A DNA stretch of 64,000 nucleotides from Maricaulis alexandrii. Its GTDB lineage: Bacteria; Pseudomonadota; Alphaproteobacteria; Caulobacterales; Maricaulaceae. The translations under genes were made by a program, and so were the position numbers. The notes under the pieces are model-generated. The model ran no database searches, was not told the origin of the DNA, and worked only from the letters and a program-made list of their open reading frames with translations. The stretch is taken from assembly GCF_005871165.1 (NCBI RefSeq), contig NZ_SWKP01000006.1, forward strand, positions 1 to 64,000. Direction: 5' to 3'. Below are positions 42,663-50,550 of the stretch, one piece after another; position 1 is the stretch's first letter, and each line of letters starts with the position of its first letter.

Positions 42663-43427
42663 ATCACTGAACCGATTGCCTTCCTGGCCAGCCCCCGACC
42701 TGAAGCCAAGGCCGCCAAAGCGCGCCTGGAGCGCCATTATGGCTGCGTGCCGATCGAGGAAGCGGAGACCATTATCGCCCTGGGTGGTGACGGTCTCATG
42801 CTGGATGCCCTGCACACATCGCTGAAAACCGGGGCTCGCGTTTACGGGATGAATTTCGGTTCTGTCGGCTTCCTGATGAACGAGTTCCAGGCCGACGGCC
42901 TGCTGGAACGCCTGGCCTCCGCCGACCCGGTCCGCATTCACCCGCTGCGCGTGACCGGAGAGGATATTCACTGCAACCCGTTCGAAGCCTTGGCCATCAA
43001 CGAAGTCTCTCTGCTGCGGGAAACCCGGCAAACCGCCAAGATCAAGATCATGATCGATGGCCGCGACCGGATGGGCGAGTTGCAGGCGGACGGTGTCCTG
43101 GTCGCCACGCCGGCCGGCTCGACAGCCTATAATCTGTCGGCCCATGGCCCGATCCTGCCGCTGAACTCGAAAGTCCTCGCCCTGACCCCGATCAGCGCCT
43201 TCCGCCCGCGCCGCTGGCGGGGCGCCCTCCTGCCCTGCACGGCCCGGGTCGGTTTCGAGATTGTCGAACCGCGCCATCGGCCCGTATCGGCCGTAGCCGA
43301 CAATCGGGAGTTCCGGGAAGTCGCCCGGGTCGATATCGAAGAAGCCAGCGACGTCACCATGACTTTGCTGTATGATGAAGGTCGAGACTTGGCGGAGCGT
43401 ATCCTCACCGAACAGTTCGAATCCTGA
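42663..43427 (+). CDS. nadK: NAD kinase
   Basis: ATP-dependent NAD kinase, 254 residues, making NADP. The GGDG ATP site is at residues 41-44 and the second signature [20 protein letters not shown] follows at about 150. Conserved sequence ([17 protein letters not shown]...) continues upstream of the first GTG at 42747, back to 42663. No ATG, GTG or TTG exists there, and a stop lies at 42624. The likely start is therefore the rare ATC at 42663, or a sequencing or frame error is present. A product from 42747 would lack the first beta-strand. Confidence 0.88.
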   Translation: MTEPIAFLASPRPEAKAAKARLERHYGCVPIEEAETIIALGGDGLMLDALHTSLKTGARVYGMNFGSVGFLMNEFQADGLLERLASADPVRIHPLRVTGEDIHCNPFEALAINEVSLLRETRQTAKIKIMIDGRDRMGELQADGVLVATPAGSTAYNLSAHGPILPLNSKVLALTPISAFRPRRWRGALLPCTARVGFEIVEPRHRPVSAVADNREFREVARVDIEEASDVTMTLLYDEGRDLAERILTEQFES

Positions 43428-43499
43428 TCTCGCTTAGGCTGGTGTTAAGCAAGCTGCGCTAGCGTTCAGGCAGGATTTTCGGATTGGACCGGCCTCACA

Positions 43500-43955
43500 A
43501 TGAGCTGCACTGGCACCACAAAGGACATCACCCGTTTGCGGGTCCTGCTTGTCGATGACAATGCAGCCCTGCGCGGTGCCCTGCGCGTAACGCTGCAAGC
43601 CTTTGGCTGCGCCGAGGTGCTCGAAGCCGACACGGTGGATCGGGCGCTGGACGTCATGAAAAGCAAACCGGTCGACCTTCTGATCACCGACTGGAAGATG
43701 AAGCCGCGGGACGGACTGGACCTGGTGCGCACCCTGCGACGCTCGGCCACCAGTCCGGCGCCTTTCCTGCCCATCATCATGCTGTCGGCCTATTCCCGCG
43801 AAGACCGGATCACCGAAGCCCGGCAGTGCGGTGTCGACGCATTCCTGATCAAACCTTTCACGGCGGCCTCCCTGGCCTCCGTCATCCAAGAAACCTTGAG
43901 CCAGACCAACCAGGACGATGCGCACAACGCAACGGACCTGGCTTGCACGAACTAA
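43500..43955 (+). CDS. Stand-alone response regulator receiver
   Basis: A 151-residue CheY-like receiver without an output domain. The acidic pocket VDDN, phosphoacceptor D64 (LITDWKMKPRDG) and K118 (LIKPF) are all present. It is transcribed just before an Hpt-domain gene (13 bases apart), so it probably exchanges phosphate with it in a relay. Confidence 0.88.
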   Translation: MSCTGTTKDITRLRVLLVDDNAALRGALRVTLQAFGCAEVLEADTVDRALDVMKSKPVDLLITDWKMKPRDGLDLVRTLRRSATSPAPFLPIIMLSAYSREDRITEARQCGVDAFLIKPFTAASLASVIQETLSQTNQDDAHNATDLACTN

Positions 43956-43968
43956 GAGGAATCACTCC

Positions 43969-44463
43969 ATGGCCAAGCAAAATGATGTCGAAGTGATTTC
44001 GGTCCCCAACCTGCTGCAAGCCAAGGTCGGCGGTCCGATCAGCCAGGGCGACCTGCACATGATCGAAAAGGCCGAAGAGGCCCTGAAGGATCTGCGGGCC
44101 GATTTCGGTGGCTGGCTGGAAGAAGAAGTCCAGAAGCTCGAAGCCGCCGCCGCCGAGGTGAAGACCAAGGGGCTCAAAGGCGATGAAGGCGAGAACCTCT
44201 TCGTTCGCGCCCATGACCTGCGCGGCGTCGGAACGACCTATGAATTCCCGATCATCACCCGTCTGGCCTCGTCGCTGACCAAGATGATCGACCTGCCGGA
44301 AAAGCGCCAGAAGGCCCCCATGCCGCTGGCCCTGGCCCATGTCGGCGCGATCCGCGCAGCCCTCAGCCAGAACATCCGGGACGAGAATGATCCGGTAGCT
44401 GCTGAGCTCGCCAAGGAACTGGAAAGCCAGTCCCTCGCCTTCGCCCAGCCCTGGGAAGACTGA
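43969..44463 (+). CDS. Hpt domain protein
   Basis: A 164-residue helical protein. The histidine phosphotransfer motif is H82 in RAHDLRGVGTTYEFP. AGAGGA lies eight bases before the ATG. It follows the receiver gene and is ended by a strong terminator. It is a probable phosphorelay intermediate or sink for the receiver. Confidence 0.82.
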   Translation: MAKQNDVEVISVPNLLQAKVGGPISQGDLHMIEKAEEALKDLRADFGGWLEEEVQKLEAAAAEVKTKGLKGDEGENLFVRAHDLRGVGTTYEFPIITRLASSLTKMIDLPEKRQKAPMPLALAHVGAIRAALSQNIRDENDPVAAELAKELESQSLAFAQPWED

Positions 44464-44484
44464 GCGGGCCGACCAATCCCCAAC

Positions 44485-44514
44485 AAAAAGGCCGCCTTAC
44501 CGGGCGGCCTTTTT
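44485..44514. terminator. Rho-independent terminator after the Hpt gene
   Basis: AAAAAGGCCGCC (44485-44496) pairs with GGCGGCCTTTTT (44503-44514) over a six-base loop. The flanking A- and T-runs make it work in both directions, serving the convergent DUF2336 gene too. Confidence 0.9.
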
Positions 44515-44537
44515 CGTGTCTGGCAGAAGGGTGTGCC

Positions 44538-45674
44538 TCAGCTGGCCTGGGCCAGCTCGGCCTCGTCGCTGTCCAAGCGGGACAGGATGTAATCGACATC
44601 GGCTTCCGGCAGCCCCTGGAAGCGGGTGATGGCCCGCTCCGCCAGAACCCTGCGATAGTGGGCGCGTCCAGCCTCATCCTGCGGCAGCTGCATGGAATGG
44701 ATCACATCGAGACAGGCCCGGATGGCCGGATAAAGACGCGGCGGCATGCCGGTCCGGTCATAAATGGCGCGCAGGCCCAGTGGCCCGGCATCGTGTATGA
44801 GCAACCAGGCTTTGGAATGGGCTACGCCAGCCAATTCGGCGAAGGCGTGCTCCAGAAACGCCACATGGCCCCGCATAAGGGCCCGCAGGATCAGCGACGG
44901 CGTCAGCCGCGCATTCATGCGCAATTGCTGGACGAAATGTTTGGGATCCTGCGCAAGCCCGGCCTGATCGACCAGGTCGACGGTTGCGCGTTCCCGCATG
45001 CCCTCGGCGATCTCCACCGCCAGTTGGGGCGGAAGCGCATGACGCGTCACAAGGCGCTGCATGGCGGTGTCGGAGATATGGGCGATCAAGCGTTCCGTGA
45101 TGTCGAGCGGCAGGTGCGAGCGTGCCACGAAGGCATCCATCACCTCAGCATTTTCGCAGAAGTCCGCGAAGGCACGCTGATAAGCCGCCGGATCGAACCG
45201 GGCCCCGTCATTGGCGGCCGCCGTGCTGACAGCTGCGCGGTCGCCGGAGTCCAGCAGGCGATGCACGATCGGTTCCGACACGTCGGCACGGGAGGCCACG
45301 GCACAGCGTTTGACGGTGTCGGCCTTATTGAGGACCGCCATCAGGTCTTCATCCTCAAGGACCGGTGAGTCCTCGATCACTGGCAGGGCGACCGTATCCA
45401 CGTCCATGGCCAGACGAATGGCGATTTCGCGCGGCAGGTTGGGAGACTGGCGAAGCGTCACTGACAGGGCGCGGCGCACCAGTTCGGCCGCATCGGTGGC
45501 GATCAGCTCCAGCACGCTCCGGGCGGCATCGCGTTCGGTCTGGGTGAGATTGGGCGAATCCATCCGCCGGCAGACCTTCCGCGCGGCCATGGCCCTCACT
45601 TCATCGCTCTCGCCCTTGATGAGGCGGCGAATGTCGTCCTGGGTCAAACGGTTACGCAGCGCTACGACGCTCAT
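44538..45674 (-). CDS. DUF2336 protein, second copy
   Basis: A 378-residue all-helical protein of the same DUF2336 family as the gene at 41564. It begins MSVVALRNRLTQDDIRRLIKG. It shows the family's pairs of helices with DAAELVRRALSVTLRQSPNLPREIAIRLAMD, and the C-terminal domain YRRVLAERAITRFQGLPEADVDYIL. No catalytic residues are evident. It is convergent to the Hpt gene. Confidence 0.8.
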   Translation of the reverse strand: MSVVALRNRLTQDDIRRLIKGESDEVRAMAARKVCRRMDSPNLTQTERDAARSVLELIATDAAELVRRALSVTLRQSPNLPREIAIRLAMDVDTVALPVIEDSPVLEDEDLMAVLNKADTVKRCAVASRADVSEPIVHRLLDSGDRAAVSTAAANDGARFDPAAYQRAFADFCENAEVMDAFVARSHLPLDITERLIAHISDTAMQRLVTRHALPPQLAVEIAEGMRERATVDLVDQAGLAQDPKHFVQQLRMNARLTPSLILRALMRGHVAFLEHAFAELAGVAHSKAWLLIHDAGPLGLRAIYDRTGMPPRLYPAIRACLDVIHSMQLPQDEAGRAHYRRVLAERAITRFQGLPEADVDYILSRLDSDEAELAQAS

Positions 45675-45754
45675 CTCACTATCATCTCATTGTTTTGCAA
45701 GGCGGACACTAGGTCTCACATGCTTAACGAAAGCTTGCCGAACCGCGCCCCTGA

Positions 45755-46582
45755 TCAGGAATTGCGACGACGGGACGCGGCCTGCGGAGCCTCCAGAGAG
45801 GCCAGGATTTCCACGACGGTCGGCGACAATTCGCCCGTGCCGATCTGGTGACGAACCGGGGCCATGACGGCATTGCGAACCGGGGAATACCGGCCTGTCA
45901 GACGCACAGTCTGCGCATCATTGGCACCACTGGCTGCATGGGAGGGCATCACGGGCGCATCGCCCCGATGGGTCAGGACGGCCAGGACTTCCTGGGCCGA
46001 GCGGGCCTGTCCGCCCTCATAAAAAATGGCACGATTGGCCCGGGCGGCGGCGGGAAACAACTGGTCCGCCCGCTGGGACGGATCCGATTGCGCGGCCTCG
46101 ATCAGACTGGCTGCTCCCTGGGCACCGAGGAAGTGGGCGGCATAGAGCTCACCCGAGGTGGCTTCGCGCCCGATACGGCTCTGGATCACGCTGGCATTCT
46201 CAGCTGCCAGCTCGCCGGCCATTCGGGCCGAAGCCTCGGCGTCAAAGCGCAGATCCAGGATTTGCTGACGCTGGACCGGATCGGAAACGACAAAACGGCC
46301 CGACTCGTCCCGCGTGATCGCAGACGCGGCGTCCGCATAGCCATGATCAGCCCCGCGCCGCTGCATCACGCCCAACCAGGTCTGCTCGATGAACTGGAAC
46401 AGGCCGGATGCGCTGGACGTGCTGGCCTCGGCGCGGACATCGAAATTGCTTTCGCGCGCCGCCGTCTGGAGCAGATAATTGAAATCCGTGCCGGTTTCCT
46501 GCGCCGCCTGGCGCAAGGTCCGGGTCATGAAGTCCTGGCTGGGGTTTTCGACGGGACTGACCACATCGCTCTCCGGAATCAC
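45755..46582 (-). CDS. Lytic transglycosylase (SLT-like) domain protein
   Basis: A 275-residue protein with a goose-type/SLT lysozyme-like domain at about residues 20-200. The catalytic Glu is in AARESNFD, followed by SSASGLFQFIEQTW. The segment GELYAAHFLGAQGAASLI is also typical. No signal peptide is visible. The GTG start at 46582 is weakly supported; an ATG at 46528 with AGGA upstream would remove 18 residues. It may be carried to the periplasm by another route, as in flagellar or secretion-linked enzymes. Confidence 0.8.
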   Translation of the reverse strand: MIPESDVVSPVENPSQDFMTRTLRQAAQETGTDFNYLLQTAARESNFDVRAEASTSSASGLFQFIEQTWLGVMQRRGADHGYADAASAITRDESGRFVVSDPVQRQQILDLRFDAEASARMAGELAAENASVIQSRIGREATSGELYAAHFLGAQGAASLIEAAQSDPSQRADQLFPAAARANRAIFYEGGQARSAQEVLAVLTHRGDAPVMPSHAASGANDAQTVRLTGRYSPVRNAVMAPVRHQIGTGELSPTVVEILASLEAPQAASRRRNS

Positions 46583-46691
46583 TGGATCGAATCAGGGCAA
46601 CAGAGTCGCGCCATCATGGCTAATCCCGCGTTAACATTCGGCCCGGGCCCTGATATCCTCCGACGCGAGGGATGCTAGGAGTTTGATAGTG

Positions 46692-47087
46692 ATGAAACAT
46701 CCGATCTACATCGCCATGGCCACCGCAGCCCTGCTCGGGGTGACAGCCTGTGCCAGCACGCCATCGGAGTCCCGCTCCTCGGTCCGCGTGGTCAATGTCA
46801 ACGGCTACACTATTCTGGACCGGGAACATGTCCTCCTGAACGGCGGGGTCAGCCGGCATTATCTCGTGACCCTGCGCAACCGGTGCTCGGGCCTGAATTT
46901 CGGCATCCAGCTGGCCACCAGCTTCCCGTCCACCGCGACGCTCTACTACCCGATGAACGAGCATATCGTGCTGGATGATGGTCGCCGCTGCTATATCGAG
47001 ACCGTCGAGGCGGTCGAGAGCGAAGAGGCCGCCCAGGCCCTTATCGCCGAGCGGGCAGAGGCCGAATCCAATGACGCCGGGGGCTGA
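46692..47087 (+). CDS. DUF6491 family lipoprotein
   Basis: A 131-residue exported protein with lipobox GVTAC. The mature part has NGYTILDREHVLLNGG, RHYLVTLRNRCSGLNFG and a second Cys in RRCYIETVEAVE. The two cysteines could form a disulfide. The ATG at 46692 is chosen for its signal peptide; GTG one codon earlier is possible. A diverged paralogue lies 86 bases downstream. Its function is unknown. Confidence 0.72.
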   Translation: MKHPIYIAMATAALLGVTACASTPSESRSSVRVVNVNGYTILDREHVLLNGGVSRHYLVTLRNRCSGLNFGIQLATSFPSTATLYYPMNEHIVLDDGRRCYIETVEAVESEEAAQALIAERAEAESNDAGG

Positions 47088-47173
47088 GCCGATCGCGATA
47101 TTTTGGCTTAAAGCTTGACGGGCACACCCGCATCCTTGCAATCTACAGGTTGAGGGAACAAGGAGAGGTGCTC

Positions 47174-47575
47174 ATGAAATACGCGATTATGGCTGCCCTG
47201 GCGGCGGCGGGAATGACGGGTGCAGCCAGCTGGGCCAGCACGCCTGAAGACGCGCCGCAGTCGATCCGGCTGTTCAACATCAACGGTTATTCTGTCCTCG
47301 ATGAGGAGCATGTCCTGCTGCGTGGCGGCGGGCGCAAGCGCTATCTGGTGACACTGACCGATCGCTGTCAGGGCCTGGATTTCGGGATTCGCATGGCGAC
47401 CAGCTTCCCGTCCTCCACGACGCTGTACCATCCGACGATGGAGTATATCTCCAGCCCGAGCATCGGGCGCTGCTACATCGATACAGTGGAAGAAGTGGAA
47501 AATGCTGACGCGGCGCGTGCCCTGATCACGCAACGCGCCGAGGCCGAAACCGAAGCTGACGCCCAGGACAGCTGA
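47174..47575 (+). CDS. DUF6491 family exported protein, paralogue
   Basis: A 133-residue paralogue of the preceding gene, about half identical by eye across NGYSVLDEEHVLLRGG, RYLVTLTDRCQGLDFGIRMATSFPS and GRCYIDTVEEVE. It has a signal peptide (cleavage near SWAS) but no lipobox Cys, so it should be free in the periplasm. AGGAG lies seven to twelve bases before the ATG. A terminator follows. Confidence 0.72.
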   Translation: MKYAIMAALAAAGMTGAASWASTPEDAPQSIRLFNINGYSVLDEEHVLLRGGGRKRYLVTLTDRCQGLDFGIRMATSFPSSTTLYHPTMEYISSPSIGRCYIDTVEEVENADAARALITQRAEAETEADAQDS

Positions 47576-47601
47576 CCCCAACACCTCGACAACCCCATCC
47601 G

Positions 47602-47630
47602 AACGGCCGGAGCCTTGCTCCGGCCGTTTT
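47602..47630 (+). terminator. Rho-independent terminator after the DUF6491 pair
   Basis: AACGGCCGGAG (47602-47612) pairs with CTCCGGCCGTT (47618-47628) over CCTTG, then TT. Confidence 0.8.
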
Positions 47631-47709
47631 GCTTTGCGCCGGCCCCATCGGACACGGCGCTGGCTCGGGGCGCGCTCACCAGACTTGGGACGAAGGAAAT
47701 TCGCGCAGA

Positions 47710-48582
47710 CTAGAGCGCCAGCTGGGCGGCGAACCAGTCACGCACCCGGTCCGGCGCTTCCATCGGCGCCAGATGCCCTACCCCGTCCATCCGGGTGAGC
47801 GAAGCGCCCTGCCCGGTCAGCGTGGCGGGACGGATAACGGTCGAGCCGTATTCCGCCTTCAGGACCGACGCCCGCGACGCGGCCTTGCGGGCCGCCCGGG
47901 CAATGTCATGGCCTTGGGCCTCGTAATTGGCCGCTTCCCAGGCCGGGTCACAGGACAGCGCAATCGTCCCGTCCGCCTGCTCGGACAGACCGTCCTGCAG
48001 ATAGGCCTCCAGCATGCCCGGGGCCCAGCGTTTGAAGGTCGGGTGGTTGGCATAGCGGGCCAGCGCTGCCGCGCGGTCCGGCCAGCCATTGCGCCGCCGG
48101 CGCGCCTGGCGCGCAATCGGCATCCGGTTCTTGAAAAAGGACCGCAGCGGACCACCGAACACCCAATAGGCCGAAGGCGGCATCACCACCGGCTCGATCA
48201 GGACCAGGCGCGGCACGACATCCAGCTTCGAGGCCGCCAGAAGCGAACTCACCGCCCCCATGGAATGCCCGGCCATGATGTCCGGCTGGCGTCCCAGCGT
48301 GCCGATCAGCGCAAGGAGGTCGCGCGCATAGATATCCCAGCTGCGATGCGTGTCGGGATTGGCCTGCAAGCGTGTACGCCCATGCCCGCGCAAATCCGGC
48401 ACGATGATCTCGTAGTCACGCGCGAGGGGCGCGAGGAAGGGCGTATAGGCCGAGCCGCAAAACCCGTTGGCATGCGCAAAGAGCAGGACCGGCTTGCCCG
48501 GATTGGCCCAGCGCCGCACCGCCATCTCGCCATCGGCGAGCGCGATGAATGTCTCTTCCGGTTCGATGACCTGACCGTCCAT
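47710..48582 (-). CDS. Alpha/beta hydrolase
   Basis: A 290-residue alpha/beta hydrolase. The oxyanion segment AHANGFCGSAYTPFL, nucleophile elbow AGHSMGA and final histidine VGHLAPMEAPDRV give a full triad. The N-terminus starts MDGQVIEPEETF at 48582, with GAGGT eight bases upstream. There is no signal peptide. The cap region is rich in arginine (RQARRRRNGW). The substrate is unknown; it stands alone between two other transcripts. Confidence 0.82.
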   Translation of the reverse strand: MDGQVIEPEETFIALADGEMAVRRWANPGKPVLLFAHANGFCGSAYTPFLAPLARDYEIIVPDLRGHGRTRLQANPDTHRSWDIYARDLLALIGTLGRQPDIMAGHSMGAVSSLLAASKLDVVPRLVLIEPVVMPPSAYWVFGGPLRSFFKNRMPIARQARRRRNGWPDRAAALARYANHPTFKRWAPGMLEAYLQDGLSEQADGTIALSCDPAWEAANYEAQGHDIARAARKAASRASVLKAEYGSTVIRPATLTGQGASLTRMDGVGHLAPMEAPDRVRDWFAAQLAL

Positions 48583-48731
48583 GCCGACCTCGCTTGTCTT
48601 GCGGTCGAACCTAGCGTGGCTGGCACAGATCGCCACTGGCGATGTCAGAATGCGGGGTATGCGTGGGATGCAATCTTGGGAGAACGCATCTATTTTAAGG
48701 TGCAACAAAACCAACCACCAATAATAGAGCG

Positions 48732-49220
48732 ATGCGTATGGCCAAACCCATTTCGCCCAAGGTTGTGTTTCTTGATCTGGTTCCGATCGGCTCGAACCTC
48801 GTGCTCATCGGGGCGTCATACCGGATGCTCCAGAGCTTGTTCGCATCCTCGATCCTGACTTGCTATCTCGTGGCGGCCCTCATGCTCATTGCCACGATTG
48901 TGAGCCTCGTTGCCCTGACGCTGCACGAAACAACATTAAGAGAAACCCTAAGGGTTTTGAGCATTCAGAGCTTTTTGCTGATAATCGGCTTCGCGGCCAT
49001 CCACTTGGGAGCCGGGCTGAAAGGCGATGCCGAGCCCATCGACTTGTGGGATGCGCTCTATTTCTCGATCGTCACCTGGACAACGCTCGGCTATGGGGAC
49101 TTGCAGCCACAAGACGGGCTGAGAGTTCTCGCCTCACTCCAAGCCGTGATCGGCTATCTGTTCCTGGGGGTCGTTGTGGGACTGGTCGGCGCAGCTTTTA
49201 ACCCGCCGAAGCAATCATAG
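48732..49220 (+). CDS. Small two-pore-domain-like potassium channel
   Basis: A 162-residue inner-membrane protein of the Ion_trans_2 family. Two hydrophobic segments precede one pore loop with the selectivity filter TLGYGD (about residues 119-124), then a final transmembrane helix ending VVGLVGAAFNPPK. There is no cytosolic RCK domain, so it would form simple tetramers. The start MRMAKP may be either of two ATGs. Confidence 0.82.
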   Translation: MRMAKPISPKVVFLDLVPIGSNLVLIGASYRMLQSLFASSILTCYLVAALMLIATIVSLVALTLHETTLRETLRVLSIQSFLLIIGFAAIHLGAGLKGDAEPIDLWDALYFSIVTWTTLGYGDLQPQDGLRVLASLQAVIGYLFLGVVVGLVGAAFNPPKQS

Positions 49221-49402
49221 ACAAAATTACGGCACCAATAGCCGGAGAGAGTCCCGCCAAAACGAGCGGAATCCTGACGCGATGGTTGCGATCAAAAATC
49301 CAAGCGATCATGAACTCCTCCCTTCTCCGTTCACAGATATAGGCTAGCGCCGAATGATGTTCAAATCATGATCCGGCATTCCAGGCACTGAAGAATGGAA
49401 AA

Positions 49403-49479
49403 TGGTACCGCCTCCCCGGTTCGAACGGGGGACCTCTAGATCCACAATCTAGCGCTCTAACCAACTGAGCTAAGGCGGC
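49403..49479 (-). tRNA. tRNA-His (anticodon GUG)
   Basis: A 77-base tRNA with encoded CCA and anticodon loop TTGTGGA. The base before position 1 is T, not the usual G-1. The discriminator is A73, and the first pair reads G1-U72. This matches the divergent tRNA-His of alphaproteobacteria. Confidence 0.95.
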
Positions 49480-49617
49480 ACGCGGCGCGAGGGCAAAGCA
49501 CCTCGGCGTAAGGCGCGGGAAACTAGCGCCAGTCCGGGTGACTGGCAACCGGCTTGTCAGCGGTTTTGCAGCCCGATCTGCGCCCCCTCACCGGTCGCCC
49601 GTCAAACCTTGGACTCC

Positions 49618-50421
49618 TCAGACATAGCCCCGGTCGCGGATATGGGCACGCATGGCCGCGATCCGGTTGTCGTCGGAGGGGTGGGTCGAGGTGAACTCGG
49701 CCACATTATGGGTGTTCATCGCCGACATGCCGACCCAGAAATCGACCGCCTGGCGCGGGTCGTATCCGGAGCCGACCATGTAATCGACGCCGAGCCGGTC
49801 GGCCTCATACTCATGTTCGCGCGAATACGGCAGGATCACGCCGAGCGTGACGCCCATGCCAAGCGCCGCGCCGATATCGTCGGAATACTGGGCGTATTGC
49901 GTGTTGGACGACCCCAGCGCGCTGGTCAGAAGCGAGACGCCCATCTGGGCGGCCATCTGCTGGCTGGCCCGTTCGGCGGAGTGGCGGCCGGCGACATGGC
50001 CGACCTCATGCCCCATCACGGTGGCGAGATGGTCATCCGTCTCCATGATGTCGAGAATGCCCTTGTAGAAGCCGACCTTGCCGTTCGGCAGGACCCAGGC
50101 ATTCACCGTATCGCTGTCAAAGACGACGAATTCCCAATTGTGATGGGTCTGGCCGGAGGCGCGTACAACGCGCTCGCCAACCCGTTGCAAACGGCGGGTA
50201 TAGGCCGGATCGCGCAAGACGCGTTCGCGGCGCAGACTGTCCTGCCAAGCCTGATCGGACAGCTGGGCCAGCTGACCGTCGGACACCAGCATGAGCTGGG
50301 ACCGACCCAGGGCCGCATTGTCGGCGCAACCGCTGACGAAAGGCACAACCGTTCCCGCGGCCAGGCCAATGATGAGCTCACGGCGATGCATGAGTGACAG
50401 GGTGGATTTCTTGTCCGGCAT
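49618..50421 (-). CDS. M48 family metallopeptidase lipoprotein
   Basis: A 267-residue zinc metalloprotease of the M48 (BepA/LoiP/YggG-like) family with a lipoprotein signal (VVPFVSGCAD). The active site is H138-E-V-G-H142, and the third ligand lies in EHEYEADRLGVDYM. The protein likely sits in the periplasmic leaflet and cleaves misassembled outer-membrane proteins. AAGGTGGT precedes the ATG at 50421. Confidence 0.88.
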   Translation of the reverse strand: MPDKKSTLSLMHRRELIIGLAAGTVVPFVSGCADNAALGRSQLMLVSDGQLAQLSDQAWQDSLRRERVLRDPAYTRRLQRVGERVVRASGQTHHNWEFVVFDSDTVNAWVLPNGKVGFYKGILDIMETDDHLATVMGHEVGHVAGRHSAERASQQMAAQMGVSLLTSALGSSNTQYAQYSDDIGAALGMGVTLGVILPYSREHEYEADRLGVDYMVGSGYDPRQAVDFWVGMSAMNTHNVAEFTSTHPSDDNRIAAMRAHIRDRGYV

Positions 50422-50550
50422 ACCACCTTCCCCTTTGGTTTTCCGACACAATCGGGATTAGACTAAACCAGAAGTGGGCGTCCGTCTCGCCAAGAAACCG
50501 ATAAATACGCCTGCTAGACTGCGTTGGAATCGCTGGATGGAGCTCTCCCC

